NCBI GenBank assembly: GCA_947494335.1
Contig: CANLUT010000001.1
Location: 1,047,649 to 1,111,648, forward strand
Length of the DNA: 64,000 nt
Origin: Oligoflexales bacterium
GTDB lineage: Bacteria > Bdellovibrionota_B > Oligoflexia > Oligoflexales > RGVZ01
Direction: 5' to 3'
The notes under the pieces are model-generated. The model was not told the DNA's origin, made no database searches, and worked only from the letters and a program-made list of their open reading frames with translations. Made by a program: the position numbers and the translations under genes. Below, one piece after another: positions 44,162-52,496 of the stretch. Numbering within the stretch: position 1 is the first letter of the stretch; each line of letters starts with the position of its first letter.

Positions 44162-44953
44162 ATGCGTCGTAACCACCTTTTAAACTGCATGATAATCGCA
44201 GCACTTTCGAACATCGCTCAGATCTCGTTGGCGGCTGACACCGATCTGATCGGGAAAAAAATTGACAATGCGCAGATCATGGAGCGCGTAGCACTCATTG
44301 GTGTGATCGCCGGTGGCTCTGATGCCAGCGGTGTGGCGGTCATAAAAGACACCAAAACTGGTCGCACCTATGCCATTAAAACCGGAGACAATCTCCCGGG
44401 TGTAGGTCACATTAAACTCAGTAGCGTCAAACGTGAGTTGGCAGTCTTTAACGTTGATGGGCGTGACTATTCGGTAAGACTGAGTGTGGGCGGGTACGCT
44501 CAAACTGCAGATGATGACGAAGACCTTGATGCCGATTTAAATGAAGAGCATGAAGGACCAGGTCTTTTCGAAAAATGGCACGGCTCAGGGGTCGCCGATA
44601 TCGACATTGGACAAGACGACGCGGGAAGTGGTCTTGCAGCGAAAATAGTTGATACACGCAGAGATGAATCCGAGGTTAAGAGTAAGAGTTCAGAGAAGGT
44701 GAATACGTCGACAGATAAAAATCCGAACCACACTGAAATAGTGGTTGAGACGAACGATCAGGGGCTGGCTGAGGAAGCAAATGCGCTGCGTACGGACAAA
44801 GACGGACCCGTGCATGAGTTCTTGGACGAATTGACGACCGCAAAGAGCCAGGACAGCAAATTAAAGAACAAAATTAACGCCGCTAAGGCCAATAAAAAAC
44901 AAATAAAAGCCGAAAACGTCAATGTGGACGTTCGTAATGCAGCGGCAGAATAA
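44162..44953 (+). CDS. Exported protein with a GspC homology-region-like domain
   Basis: 263 residues with a signal peptide (MRRNHLLNCMIIAALSNIAQISLAAD). Residues about 42-105 (LIGVIAGGSDASGVAVIKD...YAIKTGDNLPGVGHIKLSSV) match the HR fold of type II secretion GspC/PilP (G.i.g....s.AiI.d...g....y..Gd.l.g...i..I). The rest is acidic, low-complexity and probably disordered, ending in a Lys/Asn-rich helix. There are no other T2SS genes around it, and no N-terminal anchor helix plus PDZ as in true GspC. Its 3' end overlaps the convergent gene by 35 bp and its terminator lies inside that gene. Confidence 0.7.
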   Translation: MRRNHLLNCMIIAALSNIAQISLAADTDLIGKKIDNAQIMERVALIGVIAGGSDASGVAVIKDTKTGRTYAIKTGDNLPGVGHIKLSSVKRELAVFNVDGRDYSVRLSVGGYAQTADDDEDLDADLNEEHEGPGLFEKWHGSGVADIDIGQDDAGSGLAAKIVDTRRDESEVKSKSSEKVNTSTDKNPNHTEIVVETNDQGLAEEANALRTDKDGPVHEFLDELTTAKSQDSKLKNKINAAKANKKQIKAENVNVDVRNAAAE

Positions 44954-46409
44954 GTCCGGCAGAGTAGGTTTGAGCCTGACTGACAACGACTTGGTGCTGA
45001 CCGATTTTGATCGACGGTAATTTGATTTCAAAGAGGCTCCGCGTACTTGCGGGGCTTTTTTGTATCAAGTCACTAACTTGCTCAGCAAGATAAGGAAGGC
45101 CGGAAGGGGCGTAATCATCGGCCAAAAGCCCCGAGTTGGCAATAACGCCTCCGTCCCTAAACTCTACAGCGATAAGAGACCCTTTGAGCAAGCGGTTACT
45201 ATTTGAAGTGAGTTGAAAGACTACTTTCGCATTCAGGCGCAGTTTAGCAATAACCGCCGTTGGTGAATTCACAGTGACCGTAAGGTTTTGAATATCCAAG
45301 TTTGCTAACTCAGGTGACAGTTCGTCACCACTCCATTTGTAGGAGTCAGCGCCAAGGATGTGGACTTCAAGAGGATCATCAGCAGACATGACGCTGTGCA
45401 GATTTGGAAATAATGGGGCCCACATATCGTGGCTGAGTGCGCGCCCAAGCATGCCGTGACTGCCACGCAGTCGTGCGCGGATAATGCCCTTTGACTGAGC
45501 CTCCGCTAACATAGCATCCAGCGTTTGCCAGGAGACTCCAAAAAAACTCAAATGGCTTGGCCACTCATTGTTGCTAGTAAAGCTGGAAACTTGGTCCGGA
45601 TCAATTGTGAGCGACGTTGCAAAGGAGCACACAAACCTGTCCGCATTTATGTCAAGACGACTGGGATGGACGCTGACATGTGCGTTGAAGGATGGGACGT
45701 CCTGGCCCTCAAACGGTAGCGTGACGTTTAGAGAAAGCATGGGGCTAAGCTCTGCCGTTCGTTCACTAAGTCCCTTGGCCAGCGCCTGCGATAAGGCTGA
45801 CGAAATGGTTTCCTTGTAGCCCTCAATCAAGCTAGGAAGCGTCCATCTAACGAGCCAATTTAATCCGAAAAGCACATTGCAAGTTTCTGGATACTGAACG
45901 TCAAAGTTGTTGTCGTTAAGGTCAAAGATTGCTTCTGACACGGAAAGTGCCAGCTGACCGTCTGAGGACACGGTTGGATGCACAATGACGGTAACAGGTA
46001 TGTCAGATGACGGACTTGAAACGGGAATGTTCGAGCAAACGCTGGTTCCAGACTCATTCATTTCCAAACGACGGATAAGTCCATCAAAGCTGCCTAACAA
46101 TAATTTAAAGCGAATGCCACCCTGCAACAGGTTGGATTCGGTGATGCGAGTCTTAAAAGAGTAGCGAATGCCGCGCGCCGTGATCGTACCAAAAGCGTAA
46201 GGACTGCTGAGAGGCCCTGGCGCCTCGCCAGCAAGAGGTTCTGCATCTAACGCGTCCTGAACGGCACGCTCAATGGTTGAGAGATCTCCCCTCGTGAACT
46301 GAACCAGAAGGTTTTCTGAGGCTTCTGTCGCCGAAAGAGTTTGGGAGCACAGAGCCATCAAGATCATCGAAATAATAGTAAGTATCGTCTTACTCATGAC
46401 TTGCGTCAT
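44919..46409 (-). CDS. Exported protein of unknown function, possibly lipid-binding
   Basis: About 497 residues from ATG 46409; ATG 46397 or 46424 are alternatives. A signal peptide (MSKTILTIISMILMALCSQTLSA) is followed by a beta-rich, repetitive organisation. An N-terminal half has a TITARGIRYSFKTRI pattern, with a long amphipathic helix region (about 205-235), and a second half has similar strand patterns. This two-lobed layout recalls BPI/TULIP lipid-binding proteins, but no diagnostic motif was seen. It overlaps the upstream RG-rich gene by 20 bp and the convergent GspC-like gene by 35 bp. Confidence 0.6.
   Translation of the reverse strand: MTQVMSKTILTIISMILMALCSQTLSATEASENLLVQFTRGDLSTIERAVQDALDAEPLAGEAPGPLSSPYAFGTITARGIRYSFKTRITESNLLQGGIRFKLLLGSFDGLIRRLEMNESGTSVCSNIPVSSPSSDIPVTVIVHPTVSSDGQLALSVSEAIFDLNDNNFDVQYPETCNVLFGLNWLVRWTLPSLIEGYKETISSALSQALAKGLSERTAELSPMLSLNVTLPFEGQDVPSFNAHVSVHPSRLDINADRFVCSFATSLTIDPDQVSSFTSNNEWPSHLSFFGVSWQTLDAMLAEAQSKGIIRARLRGSHGMLGRALSHDMWAPLFPNLHSVMSADDPLEVHILGADSYKWSGDELSPELANLDIQNLTVTVNSPTAVIAKLRLNAKVVFQLTSNSNRLLKGSLIAVEFRDGGVIANSGLLADDYAPSGLPYLAEQVSDLIQKSPASTRSLFEIKLPSIKIGQHQVVVSQAQTYSAGLILPLHYERPH
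45036..45061 (+). terminator. Plus-strand intrinsic terminator inside a convergent gene
   Basis: GCTCCGC/GCGGGGC (7 bp, one G-U) with a 6-nt loop is followed by six T. It lies 83 bp after the GspC-like stop and inside the 3' coding part of the minus-strand gene. Confidence 0.8.
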
Positions 46410-46872
46410 ACCATCCGTCGGCATTTCGTCTTTCGTGAATCAACGCCCATGCCGCCCCGCAAAAGAGCTTTCCAATACTATTGAGCTCAGCGTCATCCAT
46501 CGACCCTTCTGCCTTTACGACAATATTCAATTGATCACAGCTTTGAGCCAACTGCTTAAGATTTTCAAAATCAGACCGCGCCTGAGCTAGAGTGTCAAAG
46601 AATATAACCTTATATGTGCGATCTCTCTTTTGCGGTGCGACTGCAAGCTCGCCCGCAGGTCGACTTAGTTGGCGTTTTGGCTGGGTGATGCTTGTAATGC
46701 TGGCTTTGCCATGGGCAGGCTTGTCTTGCCTCATGCGTGGCGCATCGGTGCCCTGGGGTGGTCGTTGACCATGATTGTTCTGTTGGCGTTGATCGGGCCT
46801 TGGCTGTCCCTGATCTTGCCGTCCGTCACCGCGGTTGTGGTTTCTATGTCGTCCTCGTCCTCTGCGCGCCAT
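46390..46872 (-). CDS. Conserved-looking protein with an Arg/Gln/Gly-rich N-terminus
   Basis: 160 residues. The first ~50 residues are extremely rich in Arg, Gln, Gly, Asn, His and Pro (MARRGRGRHRNHNRGDGRQD), like disordered RNA-binding tails. The last ~75 form a compact domain (YKVIFFDTLAQARSDFENLK ... WALIHERRNADGWYD) that I do not recognise. It is located between glyS and the exported gene, 20 bp after glyS, so it is probably cotranscribed with glycyl-tRNA synthetase. A link to RNA or translation is inference from composition and context. GGAAGG lies 11 nt upstream of the ATG. Confidence 0.65.
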   Translation of the reverse strand: MARRGRGRHRNHNRGDGRQDQGQPRPDQRQQNNHGQRPPQGTDAPRMRQDKPAHGKASITSITQPKRQLSRPAGELAVAPQKRDRTYKVIFFDTLAQARSDFENLKQLAQSCDQLNIVVKAEGSMDDAELNSIGKLFCGAAWALIHERRNADGWYDASHE

Positions 46873-46892
46873 CTCTATAAAACCTTCCTTGG

Positions 46893-48425
46893 TTAACAGC
46901 CTGTTTGTTCTGAATTCAGCCGCGTCTGTATCACAGCGAGGACGTCATCAATTTTGATTCTCTGCTGGGTGGCTGTGTCTCGGTCACGTATGGTCACAGT
47001 GTTGTCACTCAGTGACTGCATGTCGACTGTCAGACAGTAGGGCGTTCCAATCTCGTCATGCCGTGCATAGCGCTTTCCGATAGATTGCTGTTCATCATAA
47101 CTGACATTTAGACCCGCTCGACGCAGGGTTTTGACGATTTCGCGACCCTTCTCTGGGAGCCCGTCTTTTTTCACCAGAGGTAAGATCGCTGCCTTGAAGG
47201 GTGCAAATTTTGGATGAAGCTTGAGCACAACGCGAGACTTATCATTCCCCTCGTGGTCTAAGCCTTTTTCCTCGTGGTAGGCGTCCAGAAGGAAACACAG
47301 AACGCTCCGAGTCAAGCCGGCTGCAGGCTCGATCACGTAAGGTGTGTATCTCCATCCAGGTTTGCCAGTCTGGGGATCAGTTTTATTTTGATCAAAATAA
47401 CTAAGTTTAACGCCGGTTGCTTCAGCATGCTTACCCAAGTCGTAATCGGTGCGGGATGCAATGCCCTCTAGCTCGCCCCATCCCCAAGGGTAGAGATATT
47501 CGACGTCGTAACATTCATCGCTGTAGTGCGCTAACTCATCATCGTCGTGTGCGCGCAAACGAAACTTATCGCCGCTGTTGGCATAGCGCTTGTACCAGGC
47601 CATGCGTTCACCACACCAATATTTCATCCATTCGCCCTGAGTGCCCGGCTCACAGAAAAACTCCATCTCCATCTGTTCAAACTCGCAGGAGCGGAAAATA
47701 AAATGCTCAACAACAATTTCATTGCGAAAGCTTTTACCGACCTGCGCAATACCAAAAGGCACCTTCATGGACATGGATTGTTGCACATTAAGAAACTGAA
47801 CAAACATCGCCTGTGCGGTTTCCGGGCGAAGATAGACGGCAGATCTAGCACCCACTTCGTCAACCGCAGCGCGCTTTTCTTCGGAGGACATCTCAGGTTT
47901 GACGGCTGCGAGCATGTCACCTGTTGGGTCTACGGGGCCAAGGCTTGTGCGGAACATTAGGTTAAATTGCCGCTCGGAGCTGAGGTTGGGGCAGGAGCAG
48001 ACTGGGCAGACGTAGCCCTTTTCAGAGACCGGGCCTTTTTGCTTTTCACCGGAGGTTTTACCCCCCTTGTGAAACGTTATCTCGGTTCCCGGAGCATGCT
48101 TTGGCGCTTTGTCAGCGCGAAAACGTTCACGGCAGTTTAAGCAGTCGACCAGGGGATCAGAAAATCCGGACAAGTGCCCAGAGGTCTGCCAAACCTTTGG
48201 GTGCATCATGATGCTGGCATCGATACCAACCACATCCTCGCGCTCATAAACCATGGAGCGCCACCATTCGTTAGCAATGTTTCGTTTTAGCTCTACGCCC
48301 AAGGGGCCGTAGTCGTAGCAGCTACGAAGGCCGCCGTAGATTTCCGAGCTTTGAAAGATAAAACCACGTCGCTTGCAGAGAGAGACGATTTTGGCCATGG
48401 TGTCTTGGGAGGTTTCGTGAGACAT
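46893..48425 (-). CDS. glyS: Glycyl-tRNA synthetase, alpha2 dimeric type
   Basis: 510 residues of the single-chain class II GlyRS (not the alpha2-beta2 GlyQ/GlyS). It shows RRGFIFQSSEIYGGLRSCYDYGPLG near the N-terminus, two zinc-knuckle-like pairs (CLNCRERF, CPVCSCPN), YLRPETAQAMFVQF (motif 2 region), SRTDYDLG and a C-terminal anticodon-binding domain. It charges tRNA-Gly. The first ATG at 48425 is used; an ATG at 48398 is also in frame and neither has a strong ribosome site. Confidence 0.97.
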   Translation of the reverse strand: MSHETSQDTMAKIVSLCKRRGFIFQSSEIYGGLRSCYDYGPLGVELKRNIANEWWRSMVYEREDVVGIDASIMMHPKVWQTSGHLSGFSDPLVDCLNCRERFRADKAPKHAPGTEITFHKGGKTSGEKQKGPVSEKGYVCPVCSCPNLSSERQFNLMFRTSLGPVDPTGDMLAAVKPEMSSEEKRAAVDEVGARSAVYLRPETAQAMFVQFLNVQQSMSMKVPFGIAQVGKSFRNEIVVEHFIFRSCEFEQMEMEFFCEPGTQGEWMKYWCGERMAWYKRYANSGDKFRLRAHDDDELAHYSDECYDVEYLYPWGWGELEGIASRTDYDLGKHAEATGVKLSYFDQNKTDPQTGKPGWRYTPYVIEPAAGLTRSVLCFLLDAYHEEKGLDHEGNDKSRVVLKLHPKFAPFKAAILPLVKKDGLPEKGREIVKTLRRAGLNVSYDEQQSIGKRYARHDEIGTPYCLTVDMQSLSDNTVTIRDRDTATQQRIKIDDVLAVIQTRLNSEQTGC

Positions 48426-48652
48426 GCGCTAAAGTCCATGAGTCTAAAAAGTAATCAAATCCCTTTTTATTACAACCATTTGAGGTGGAGGGGCTATCTC
48501 ATCTTATACAGCTTCTTGCAGATGGAAACAATAAAAGGTGAACGGCGTTTTTTGGTCGCACTCAGTTGTCTTGTCCGTCGACTCATTTGGCCAATGCTCT
48601 AAATATTGGGCAAGTGGCTGTTTATCTTGAGTTTTGCGTGAGCTCACTATAG
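48426..48652. other. Divergent intergenic region glyS-ahcY, upstream half
   Basis: No ORF with a ribosome site and no RNA gene was seen. A plausible weak promoter for ahcY lies at its right end (see the next entries). Confidence 0.4.
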
Positions 48653-48653
48653 T
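48627..48653 (+). promoter_or_regulatory. Candidate ahcY promoter
   Basis: TTGAGT and TATAGT separated by only 15 bp, placing the start of transcription just before or within the inverted repeat that follows. The spacing is short, so the call is tentative. Confidence 0.35.
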
Positions 48654-48694
48654 ATGGGATCAGCTCGGCACATGACTGCAGCGGCGATCCCATA
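48653..48694 (+). promoter_or_regulatory. Inverted repeat in the ahcY leader
   Basis: Nine-base arms TATGGGATC/GATCCCATA enclose a 24-nt segment, about 37 nt before the ahcY start. It could be an operator or the closing stem of a leader RNA. It does not match the SAH riboswitch consensus as I know it. Confidence 0.4.
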
Positions 48695-48730
48695 TGGTGG
48701 GGATCGATCAATATTTGGGAGTTCCTCAAC

Positions 48731-50083
48731 ATGAGTAAGCGCATTGCATCCGCAAAAAAAACAAATGGAAAATCCAGCGCAGGAAAAAGTGCTTTTTCCG
48801 ATTACAAGGTTAAAGACATTGGTCTCGCCGAATGGGGACGCAAAGAAATTGAAATTGCAGAAACTGAAATGCCAGGTCTTATGGCATTGCGCAAAGAATA
48901 CGGCAGCAAAAAACCCCTAAAGGGCGCGCGCATTGCTGGCTGTCTCCACATGACCATTCAAACTGCAGTGCTGATTGAGACTTTGACTGAGCTTGGCGCG
49001 GAAGTCCGCTGGTCAAGCTGTAACATTTACTCCACACAAGACCATGCTGCAGCTGCGATCGCGGCTGCGGGAATTCCCGTGTTTGCCTGGAAGGGCGAAA
49101 CCCTGAAGGAATATGACTGGTGCATTGAGCAGACACTGATGTTCGGTGATAAGCCCCTTAATATGATTCTCGATGATGGCGGAGACCTGACGATTCTTAC
49201 TCATGAAAAATATCCTCAACTGCTAAAACACATCAAAGGCATCTCGGAGGAGACCACGACCGGAGTGCATCGTCTGTATCAGATGGTGGAAAAAGGAAAA
49301 CTCAAGGTTCCAGCAATTAACGTGAATGACTCGGTAACGAAGTCAAAATTTGATAACCTTTACGGTTGCCGTGAATCCTTGGCTGACGGCTTGAAGCGTG
49401 CTACGGACGTGATGGTTGCCGGCAAGGTTGTCGTCGTCGCTGGCTACGGTGATGTGGGCAAAGGATCTGCACAGTCAATGCGCGGTTTGGGAGCGCGCGT
49501 GTTGATCACCGAAATTGATCCAATCTGCGCATTGCAGGCTGCGATGGAAGGCTATGAAGTTGTGACAATGGAAGATGCGGCGCCGCTTGCTGATATTTTT
49601 GTAACGGCGACGGGTTGTGACAACGTCATTTCCGAGAAGCATTTCAAACAAATGAAAGACAATGCCATCGTTTGTAACATTGGCCACTTCGACAGTGAAG
49701 TTGACGTTGCTTGGCTTGAGAAAAACTGCCGCGACGAAATCAACATCAAACCCCAAGTTGATCGTTTCGTGATGTCGAATGGACGCTCCATTATCTTGTT
49801 GGCGCGCGGACGACTGATGAACTTAGGTTGCGCGAATGGTCACCCAAGCTTTGTGATGTCCAACAGCTTCACCAACCAGACCATGGCTCAGATTGAGCTC
49901 TGGTGTAATCCAGGCAAGTACAAGGTTGGCGTTTATACACTACCGAAGAAACTGGATGAGAAGGTTGCGGCACTCCATCTTGATAAGCTCGGCGTTAAGC
50001 TGACCAAGTTAACAAAGAAGCAGGCCGATTATCTTGGCATCCCGGTTGATGGCCCATTCAAGCCAGATCACTACCGTTATTGA
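48731..50083 (+). CDS. ahcY: Adenosylhomocysteinase
   Basis: Cleaves S-adenosylhomocysteine to adenosine and homocysteine, regenerating the methyl cycle. 450 residues with [16 protein letters not shown] (substrate loop), the NAD-binding [15 protein letters not shown], the [10 protein letters not shown] region and the C-terminal KPDHYRY that completes the neighbouring subunit's NAD site. It has an unremarkable sequence with a short Lys-rich N-terminal extension. GGGAG lies upstream of the ATG. It is a single gene ending in a strong terminator. Adenosine from this reaction could feed the ADA-like enzyme at 13764. Confidence 0.98.
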   Translation: MSKRIASAKKTNGKSSAGKSAFSDYKVKDIGLAEWGRKEIEIAETEMPGLMALRKEYGSKKPLKGARIAGCLHMTIQTAVLIETLTELGAEVRWSSCNIYSTQDHAAAAIAAAGIPVFAWKGETLKEYDWCIEQTLMFGDKPLNMILDDGGDLTILTHEKYPQLLKHIKGISEETTTGVHRLYQMVEKGKLKVPAINVNDSVTKSKFDNLYGCRESLADGLKRATDVMVAGKVVVVAGYGDVGKGSAQSMRGLGARVLITEIDPICALQAAMEGYEVVTMEDAAPLADIFVTATGCDNVISEKHFKQMKDNAIVCNIGHFDSEVDVAWLEKNCRDEINIKPQVDRFVMSNGRSIILLARGRLMNLGCANGHPSFVMSNSFTNQTMAQIELWCNPGKYKVGVYTLPKKLDEKVAALHLDKLGVKLTKLTKKQADYLGIPVDGPFKPDHYRY

Positions 50084-50103
50084 TCGTATTTAGTATTTTT
50101 CAC

Positions 50104-50159
50104 AATCGCGGCATCGCAAGGGCTCAAAAGCCTAAGTGGTGCTGCGATTTGGTTTTTTT
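50104..50159 (+). terminator. Intrinsic terminator of ahcY
   Basis: AATCGCGGCA/TGCTGCGATT (one G-U) with an inner GGCT/AGCC stem is followed by seven T, 21 bp after the ahcY stop. Confidence 0.88.
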
Positions 50160-50313
50160 GGCTCATATGCTGGATTCCTGAGGTGAGGCTCTGGTATGCT
50201 AGTGGTAACCCATTGAAAATTGTCCATGATTTGTGACTCCTAAAAAACACCTTAAGTTTTTAGGGTTTTGGCCGATAAGACCATACATTCGTTAGGGTGG
50301 AGGTAAGCGCCTT

Positions 50314-50598
50314 ATGAAAGAGCAAAAACCGTCCAATGATTCTAGAAAACGCCACAACGAGCAGCTGATCCGGCGGATGAAGTCCGGAGAGCCTCTGTGG
50401 AGCTATGACAGCAAGGCAAGCTGGTTTCCACCGCGCCCCATGATTGAAAAAGATCCCGAGGCCATCAAGCGTCTATACAACAACGCGCCTGCTGGAGAAA
50501 CATCTCAGTATCAGGACGCGACTGTTCGTCACATTGAAGGTCGTCTGAAAGTTCTTCCAGGAATGAAGGACCAAAAGAAAACGGAAAAAACCGGCTAA
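50314..50598 (+). CDS. Small soluble protein of unknown function
   Basis: 94 residues, very charged, without signal or membrane segment (MKEQKPSNDSRKRHNEQLIR). A central WSYDSKASWFPPRPMIEKDPE stretch may be the only ordered part. I recognise no family. GGAGG is 11 nt upstream of the ATG, a little far. A terminator for it lies inside the convergent gene at 50627-50654. Confidence 0.55.
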   Translation: MKEQKPSNDSRKRHNEQLIRRMKSGEPLWSYDSKASWFPPRPMIEKDPEAIKRLYNNAPAGETSQYQDATVRHIEGRLKVLPGMKDQKKTEKTG

Positions 50599-50599
50599 A

Positions 50600-51583
50600 C
50601 TATAGAATCCAGTAAAACGCAAAATCAGCGGCTGGCAACCAACCAGCCGCTTTTATTGTCTCGCCATCAAGATCACGTCCGCTAAAAATCGCGTATTGGG
50701 GGCCTCCTCCGATGCGCAGGTGAAATCCATCTGCAGTCCACTCTTGTGCCAGCGTCATTCGAATGGAGAATGTTTCAAGGGCCTCGAGTTTAGTCCTCTC
50801 AAAGCGCGTGCTCAGCAAAATCTTGTCAAGATCGTTGCGCTCCCATTCTGCGCTGATTTGAAAGCGATCTTCTGTAAATCCAGCCAAAGATTGAGTCTGC
50901 ATGGTTCTGTTGGCGAAAGAATGACTGTCGCCCGACTCTCCAGAGCCGTATTTTGCTTCCCGAAGTTTATTTTTGCCATAGTCACTGAGGACGGCCTCGC
51001 TATTGCCAAACGCCGATGCCCAAAAGCTATGAATAATCAAACGGGGTGAAATACGATTGCTCCAGGATACCGAAGGGCGCGTAATGTTAGCGCTGAGTTT
51101 GGAAAATCTTTGACTCGTATCTCCAAGCCAGATGTTTTTTCTCGCGACACTGACGTGCTTGATGCCAATAGCCCAATCATCTTCTCCAAATTTTGGAAGT
51201 TGCCATTTTAATTGTACTGTTTTTGCGCCAAGGGCTAGGGCAGCCGGATCTGCGCCGACCATCAGCCCGTAGCCCACGCCGGCCTCGACTATTGAGCCAA
51301 TAGCAAAACGCCTCTGACTCAGAACAGATGCCGTCCATTCATCTGGTAGCCCTTGCTTAAAATCCTGATCTTGAGGTTTCAGCAGTGGCATTTGAACCGG
51401 CGCTAACATGTGTGTGGAAGTGTCCTCGGCACGCCCAGGCTGAGCAACCAGCAATAGAAAAAAAATTTGCCCGATGATCCTGCAAATGCCTCCGGGTACG
51501 TACATAATCGCGAAGAAGCCTTTAATTTCTTTGGGAGTCACTTTTATCTTTTTCATTATCTTGTTCTTCATTTGTGGTGTCAT
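50600..51583 (-). CDS. Exported barrel-like protein of unknown function
   Basis: 327 residues from the first ATG. The signal peptide is internal to a long basic N-terminus (MTPQMKNKIMKKIKVTPKEI, then a hydrophobic IIGQIFFLLLVAQPGRAE), so a later ATG at 51505 may be used. The mature protein has alternating strands rich in Trp, Phe and Tyr, consistent with an outer-membrane or periplasmic beta protein; it ends in FAFYWIL. No family is recognised. It converges on the small gene at 50314, with 1 bp between stop codons. Confidence 0.65.
   Translation of the reverse strand: MTPQMKNKIMKKIKVTPKEIKGFFAIMYVPGGICRIIGQIFFLLLVAQPGRAEDTSTHMLAPVQMPLLKPQDQDFKQGLPDEWTASVLSQRRFAIGSIVEAGVGYGLMVGADPAALALGAKTVQLKWQLPKFGEDDWAIGIKHVSVARKNIWLGDTSQRFSKLSANITRPSVSWSNRISPRLIIHSFWASAFGNSEAVLSDYGKNKLREAKYGSGESGDSHSFANRTMQTQSLAGFTEDRFQISAEWERNDLDKILLSTRFERTKLEALETFSIRMTLAQEWTADGFHLRIGGGPQYAIFSGRDLDGETIKAAGWLPAADFAFYWIL
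50627..50654 (+). terminator. Plus-strand intrinsic terminator inside a convergent gene
   Basis: A perfect 9-bp AGCGGCTGG/CCAGCCGCT stem with a 7-nt loop and a short T-run (TTTTATT) lies 28 bp after the plus-strand stop. On the minus strand it codes for GWLPAAD of the exported protein. Confidence 0.75.
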
Positions 51584-51730
51584 TGCTCTGAAATAGCTCG
51601 CTGTAACTAGCTAAAAGCAGTGGAATTTTAGCATATTTTTAAAAAAAGCCTCAAGTTTTCTTCAGTTTCCGAGATGAAATGCCGAAAAGCCTAGTGTTCG
51701 GTGGGGAAGCCCACATTTAGAGGAGTCGTT

Positions 51731-51937
51731 ATGAAAAAGTTTACCCTAATTGTTAGCCTTATGGCTGCCGCTTTGCTGGCGCAGGGTTGCGTGTCGACCA
51801 AAGGTCGAAAAGTAACAAAAAACAAACTAAAGATTCCAAAACAGACCCACAGCTATGCTCTGATGGAAGATGAATCGCTGTCTGACCCTGAAGTGGTGCG
51901 TCGTGGTAATAAAGTTCGTGGTACGGACGAATATTAA
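51731..51937 (+). CDS. Small lipoprotein
   Basis: The ATG at 51731 is preceded by GAGGAG (6 nt spacing), better than an in-frame ATG at 51701. The 68-residue product is a lipoprotein: MKKFTLIVSLMAAALLAQGC, then a Lys-rich linker (STKGRKVTKNKLKIPK) and an acidic C-terminal tail. No family is recognised. A GTGGG/CCCAC hairpin lies just upstream at 51701-51714. It is probably abundant-lipoprotein-like in style, but this cannot be shown here. Confidence 0.72.
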   Translation: MKKFTLIVSLMAAALLAQGCVSTKGRKVTKNKLKIPKQTHSYALMEDESLSDPEVVRRGNKVRGTDEY

Positions 51938-52066
51938 GCCTTTCGGCGGCAAGGTCGTTGAATACTTCTCCATCAAGTGAAAATAAAAGTGTGGGTCAAA
52001 CTAACCCAGCTATCAACGCGTGACCAACAATCAATTAGAAAAGAAGTTTGCCCATAGGAAGTCGTG

Positions 52067-52382
52067 ATGACAGCGGACTCCTGACGGCAGATTGATTCAT
52101 TTTGCAGGCATTGAAGCCCTGGTCGGGCAAGGCTTACCGAATACCTGGCATGGGTGGCAACGGGGTGCGTGGTTTGTGGCGCGATCGGCAGACGCCAAAT
52201 TTAAGTTATATCACATTGCTCCAGATGGTGACGAAGGTGCGATGGTGGCTGTTCGGACCATGATTCAGTCGCCATTCCCCTCAGAACCATTTGCCATCTA
52301 TGGGGGCGGATTTGACGCCAACCATGTGGAAAACGTCAATCATAACACCGCATGGCTTTATCGCGGCGAATTTGCAAAATAA
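52067..52382 (+). pseudogene. Small ORF interrupted by UGA after five codons (frameshifted or +1 recoded)
   Basis: An ATG at 52067 has AGGA 8 nt upstream but meets an in-frame TGA (52082-52084) after ATG-ACA-GCG-GAC-TCC. In the +1 frame the reading continues without a stop to 52382 and gives a protein-like sequence (GRLIHFAGIEALVGQGLP...NTAWLYRGEFAK) of about 100 residues. Alternatively the gene starts at a TTG at 52092 (96 codons) with no ribosome site. The sequence at the junction is UCC-UGA-C, the same as the eukaryotic antizyme +1 site, though bacterial recoding at this site is unproven. The sequence looks globular, with no signal peptide. It could be an old frameshift, a sequencing error, a TTG start or programmed recoding. 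Confidence 0.5.
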
Positions 52383-52428
52383 GTTTTTTAGCGATCCGCA
52401 CTTTCAGACAACGATTTCCCACGTGCAT

Positions 52429-52488
52429 CCTGTATGAAGCTAGCAGCCTATGCTTAACGCATGGACCTGGGAGTTTAAATCATACAGG
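52429..52488 (+). promoter_or_regulatory. Long leader hairpin covering the Shine-Dalgarno of the Cys-repeat lipoprotein
   Basis: CCTGTATGA pairs perfectly with TCATACAGG; an inner ATGC/GCAT pair lies in the 42-nt loop. The 3' arm includes the AGG of the AGGAG at 52486-52490, 6 nt before the ATG at 52497. Confidence 0.45.
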
Positions 52489-52496
52489 AGTCTTCA

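Noticed and set aside
48600-48730. SAH riboswitch upstream of ahcY
   Set aside because: The characteristic GAGGAGCGCUGC and AGGCUCG elements are absent; only a plain inverted repeat is seen.
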